In this document: positions 15,514 through 16,921 of the stretch, piece after piece | How the letters are laid out: every line of letters begins with the position of its first letter | How positions within the stretch are numbered: the stretch's first letter is position 1 | Assembly: GCA_036939755.1 (NCBI GenBank) | Contig: JALLAZ010001127.1 | Location: 1-16,921 of the forward strand | Direction of reading: 5' to 3' | Length of the DNA stretch: 16,921 bases | DNA from: Stephanodiscus triporus | Lineage: Eukaryota; Bacillariophyta; Thalassiosirophyceae; Thalassiosirales; Thalassiosiraceae | Position numbers and translations under genes: made by a program | Notes under the pieces: model-generated | Databases searched by the model: none | What the model saw: the letters and a program-made list of their open reading frames with translations, nothing else | What the model was told of the DNA's origin: nothing

Positions 15514-16128
15514 ATGATGAAGATTGCCGCCCTCGCTGCCCTCGCCGGCTCTGCCGCCGCCTTCGCCCCCGCCCCCGTGGCCAAGACCACCTCGGCCCTC
15601 AGCGCCTTCGAGAACGAGCTCGGAGCCCAGCCCCCGCTCGGCTTCTACGATCCCCTCGGATTCCTCGACGGCGCCGATCAGGAGCGATTCGACCGCCTCC
15701 GCTACGTCGAACTCAAGCATGGACGCATCTCCCAGCTCGCCTTCCTGGGCCAGATCACCACCCGCGCAGGCTTCCACCTCCCAGGAAACATCGACAGCGC
15801 CGGTGACTCCTTCGACTCCTTCCCCAACGGCTTCGCCGCCCTTGGCGGTCCGGACTCCATCCCGGGCGCCGGCACCGGACAGATCCTTTTCTTCATCGGC
15901 TTCCTCGAGCTCGCCGTCATGAAGGACATCGAGGGCACCGGCAACGAATTCGTTGGAGACTTCCGCAACGGTTACATCGACTTCGGATGGGACAAATTTG
16001 ACGAGGAGACCAAGCTGAAGAAGCGCGCCATCGAGCTCAACCAGGGCCGCGCGGCGATGATGGGCATCCTCGGCCTCATGGTGCACGAGCAGCTCGGGGG
16101 ATCCCTCCCAATTGTCGGAGAGATGTAA
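15514..16128 (+). CDS. Lhcf: Fucoxanthin-chlorophyll a/c-binding protein (Lhcf type), copy 2
   Basis: This 204-residue paralogue of copy 1 is in inverted orientation. The start at 15514 (ACCATGATGA) begins MMKIAALAALAGSAAAFAPA; an upstream in-frame ATG at 15445 lies before the presequence and is rejected. The AAA-FAP motif marks the signal/transit boundary of a bipartite plastid presequence. Helix 1 ELKHGRISQLAFLGQ, middle helix FFIGFLELAVM and helix 3 ELNQGRAAMMGILGLMVHEQ carry the usual chlorophyll ligands. The loop with GNEFVGDFRNGYIDFGWDKF fits the common Lhcf pattern more closely than copy 1 does. Codon use is strongly C/G-ending, as expected for a highly expressed antenna gene. The last helix is identical in both copies, which suggests recent duplication or gene conversion. 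Confidence 0.95.
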   Translation: MMKIAALAALAGSAAAFAPAPVAKTTSALSAFENELGAQPPLGFYDPLGFLDGADQERFDRLRYVELKHGRISQLAFLGQITTRAGFHLPGNIDSAGDSFDSFPNGFAALGGPDSIPGAGTGQILFFIGFLELAVMKDIEGTGNEFVGDFRNGYIDFGWDKFDEETKLKKRAIELNQGRAAMMGILGLMVHEQLGGSLPIVGEM

Positions 16129-16921
16129 AAATCTATTCGTCTTTCATCGAATGATTTGAAATACACTGACTTTCTGGGAATAGACTATAGGGCCGTTCCT
16201 TCTGACGAGAAACGCCGTTGATTGTCAGCACGAATGTGAGAGACCTCGCAAGACCTTTCGAAGTGACACCGATGCACACGAGCAACTCAGGAGGCGATCA
16301 TTCCCCCTCATCAACAGAATTATGGTATGCCCGGGCTTGGATGATGAAACGTTAGGTTTAATTTGTTTTATCTAGACCTTTAAACCTTCATTACACACAT
16401 ACATGTATTTTGTCCTGTCATTGCTTGGCATAACAGCTAGAGCGATTTTTTGCTGGGCGGCCTGGATGATTCAAACTAGAATCATGCAACCGGTTGCGTG
16501 TGTTGACTGGTTTCTCTCAAGCCATGTCCGCACTCCAACTTTTCTCTACCAGACTCTCACACAAGAGATACTTCTGTACTCTGAGGATCTCTTTTCCAAG
16601 TAAAGCACTCGTTGCTGCATTCGGCCTTTTAATTGAATAAAGACAGTGCTTTCAATTTTAATCGGTCTCCTGGAAGATTTTCATAACTCTTTTTTGAATG
16701 GCTGCATCTTTCTGGCTTCTTCCGGGGCGGGTGGCTCCAAGATATTGTGATGGTTGCTCTCTCATCTCTCACACATAATATTACTAGATTGAACGTCCCA
16801 ATAATGGGGATGAAGAGTGAAAAGATAATAACTGATTTAGAAGTTTTTCCGGGTGGTATTCCCCTAGAGAGGGGCGGAAAACCGGGGGTTCCAGGAATCA
16901 CAGAGGGTTTAGATATCCCAT
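16129..16921. other. Terminal region without a supported gene
   Basis: These 793 bases follow the second Lhcf gene. Short open frames occur (66 codons at 16403-16603 on +, 90 codons at 16629-16901 on -, and an ATG-less frame around 16200-16370), but none shows family motifs, good start context or codon bias like the neighbours. A small inverted repeat (CCCCT...AGGGG) lies at 16861-16874. A gene could begin beyond the window edge. Confidence 0.5.

Noticed and set aside
15370..16086. 238-codon open frame antisense to Lhcf copy 2
   Set aside because: It is a complement effect of the strongly C/G-ending codons of the antenna gene; its Glu/Val/Gly composition has no motif.
16403..16603. 66-codon open frame on the + strand after Lhcf copy 2
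   Set aside because: It is short, has no motif and no codon bias, and lies in AT-rich spacer.

Overview
The window looks like nuclear DNA from a diatom, probably a centric one. The strongest evidence is a pair of fucoxanthin-chlorophyll a/c-binding (Lhcf-type) antenna genes with AAAFAP plastid-targeting signatures, intronless eukaryotic genes with very short intergenic spaces, and a degraded reverse-transcriptase element. No tRNA, rRNA, CRISPR or bacterial operon structure was seen.

Layout. Positions 3-2126 hold a broken retrotransposon-like ORF, cut by the window edge, with a YVDD catalytic motif and a downstream C-x-C-x10-H-x3-C motif. It is interrupted by a frameshift, a stop and an N flanked by a perfect 57-bp duplication, which is probably an assembly join. 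Positions 2485-6976 hold a head-to-head pair of nuclear RNA-biogenesis genes: a G-patch PINX1/Pxr1-like protein (-) and a SERRATE/ARS2 homologue (+). The ARS2 frame is broken at a run of 13 G. Positions 7086-10665 hold a second head-to-head pair: an unrecognised, probably plastid-targeted protein (-) and the GARP/EARP tether subunit VPS52 (+). Positions 10872-11897 are a 1,026-bp element with 26-bp terminal inverted repeats and TA on both sides. It carries subterminal repeats and the remnant of a frameshifted coding region on the minus strand. Positions 12094-13895 hold two small heat-shock (Hsp20) genes head to head, one with an N-terminal targeting sequence and one apparently cytosolic. Positions 14619-16128 hold two Lhcf antenna genes head to head, sharing 289 bp. 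The last ~790 bp contain no gene I can support.

The eight cellular genes alternate strictly in strand (- + - + - + - +), so they form four divergent pairs that meet tail to tail. Two pairs are unrelated genes and two are paralogues, which suggests inverted tandem duplication. Base composition changes sharply: positions ~2480-8900 are CpG- and GC-rich with trinucleotide repeats, and the change to mixed composition falls inside the VPS52 coding sequence.

The most notable items are the TIR element with its hidden decayed coding segment, the ARS2 homopolymer frameshift, the alternating paired architecture, the unrecognised plastid protein and the palindromes in the Hsp20 promoter. I see no clear new multi-gene system.
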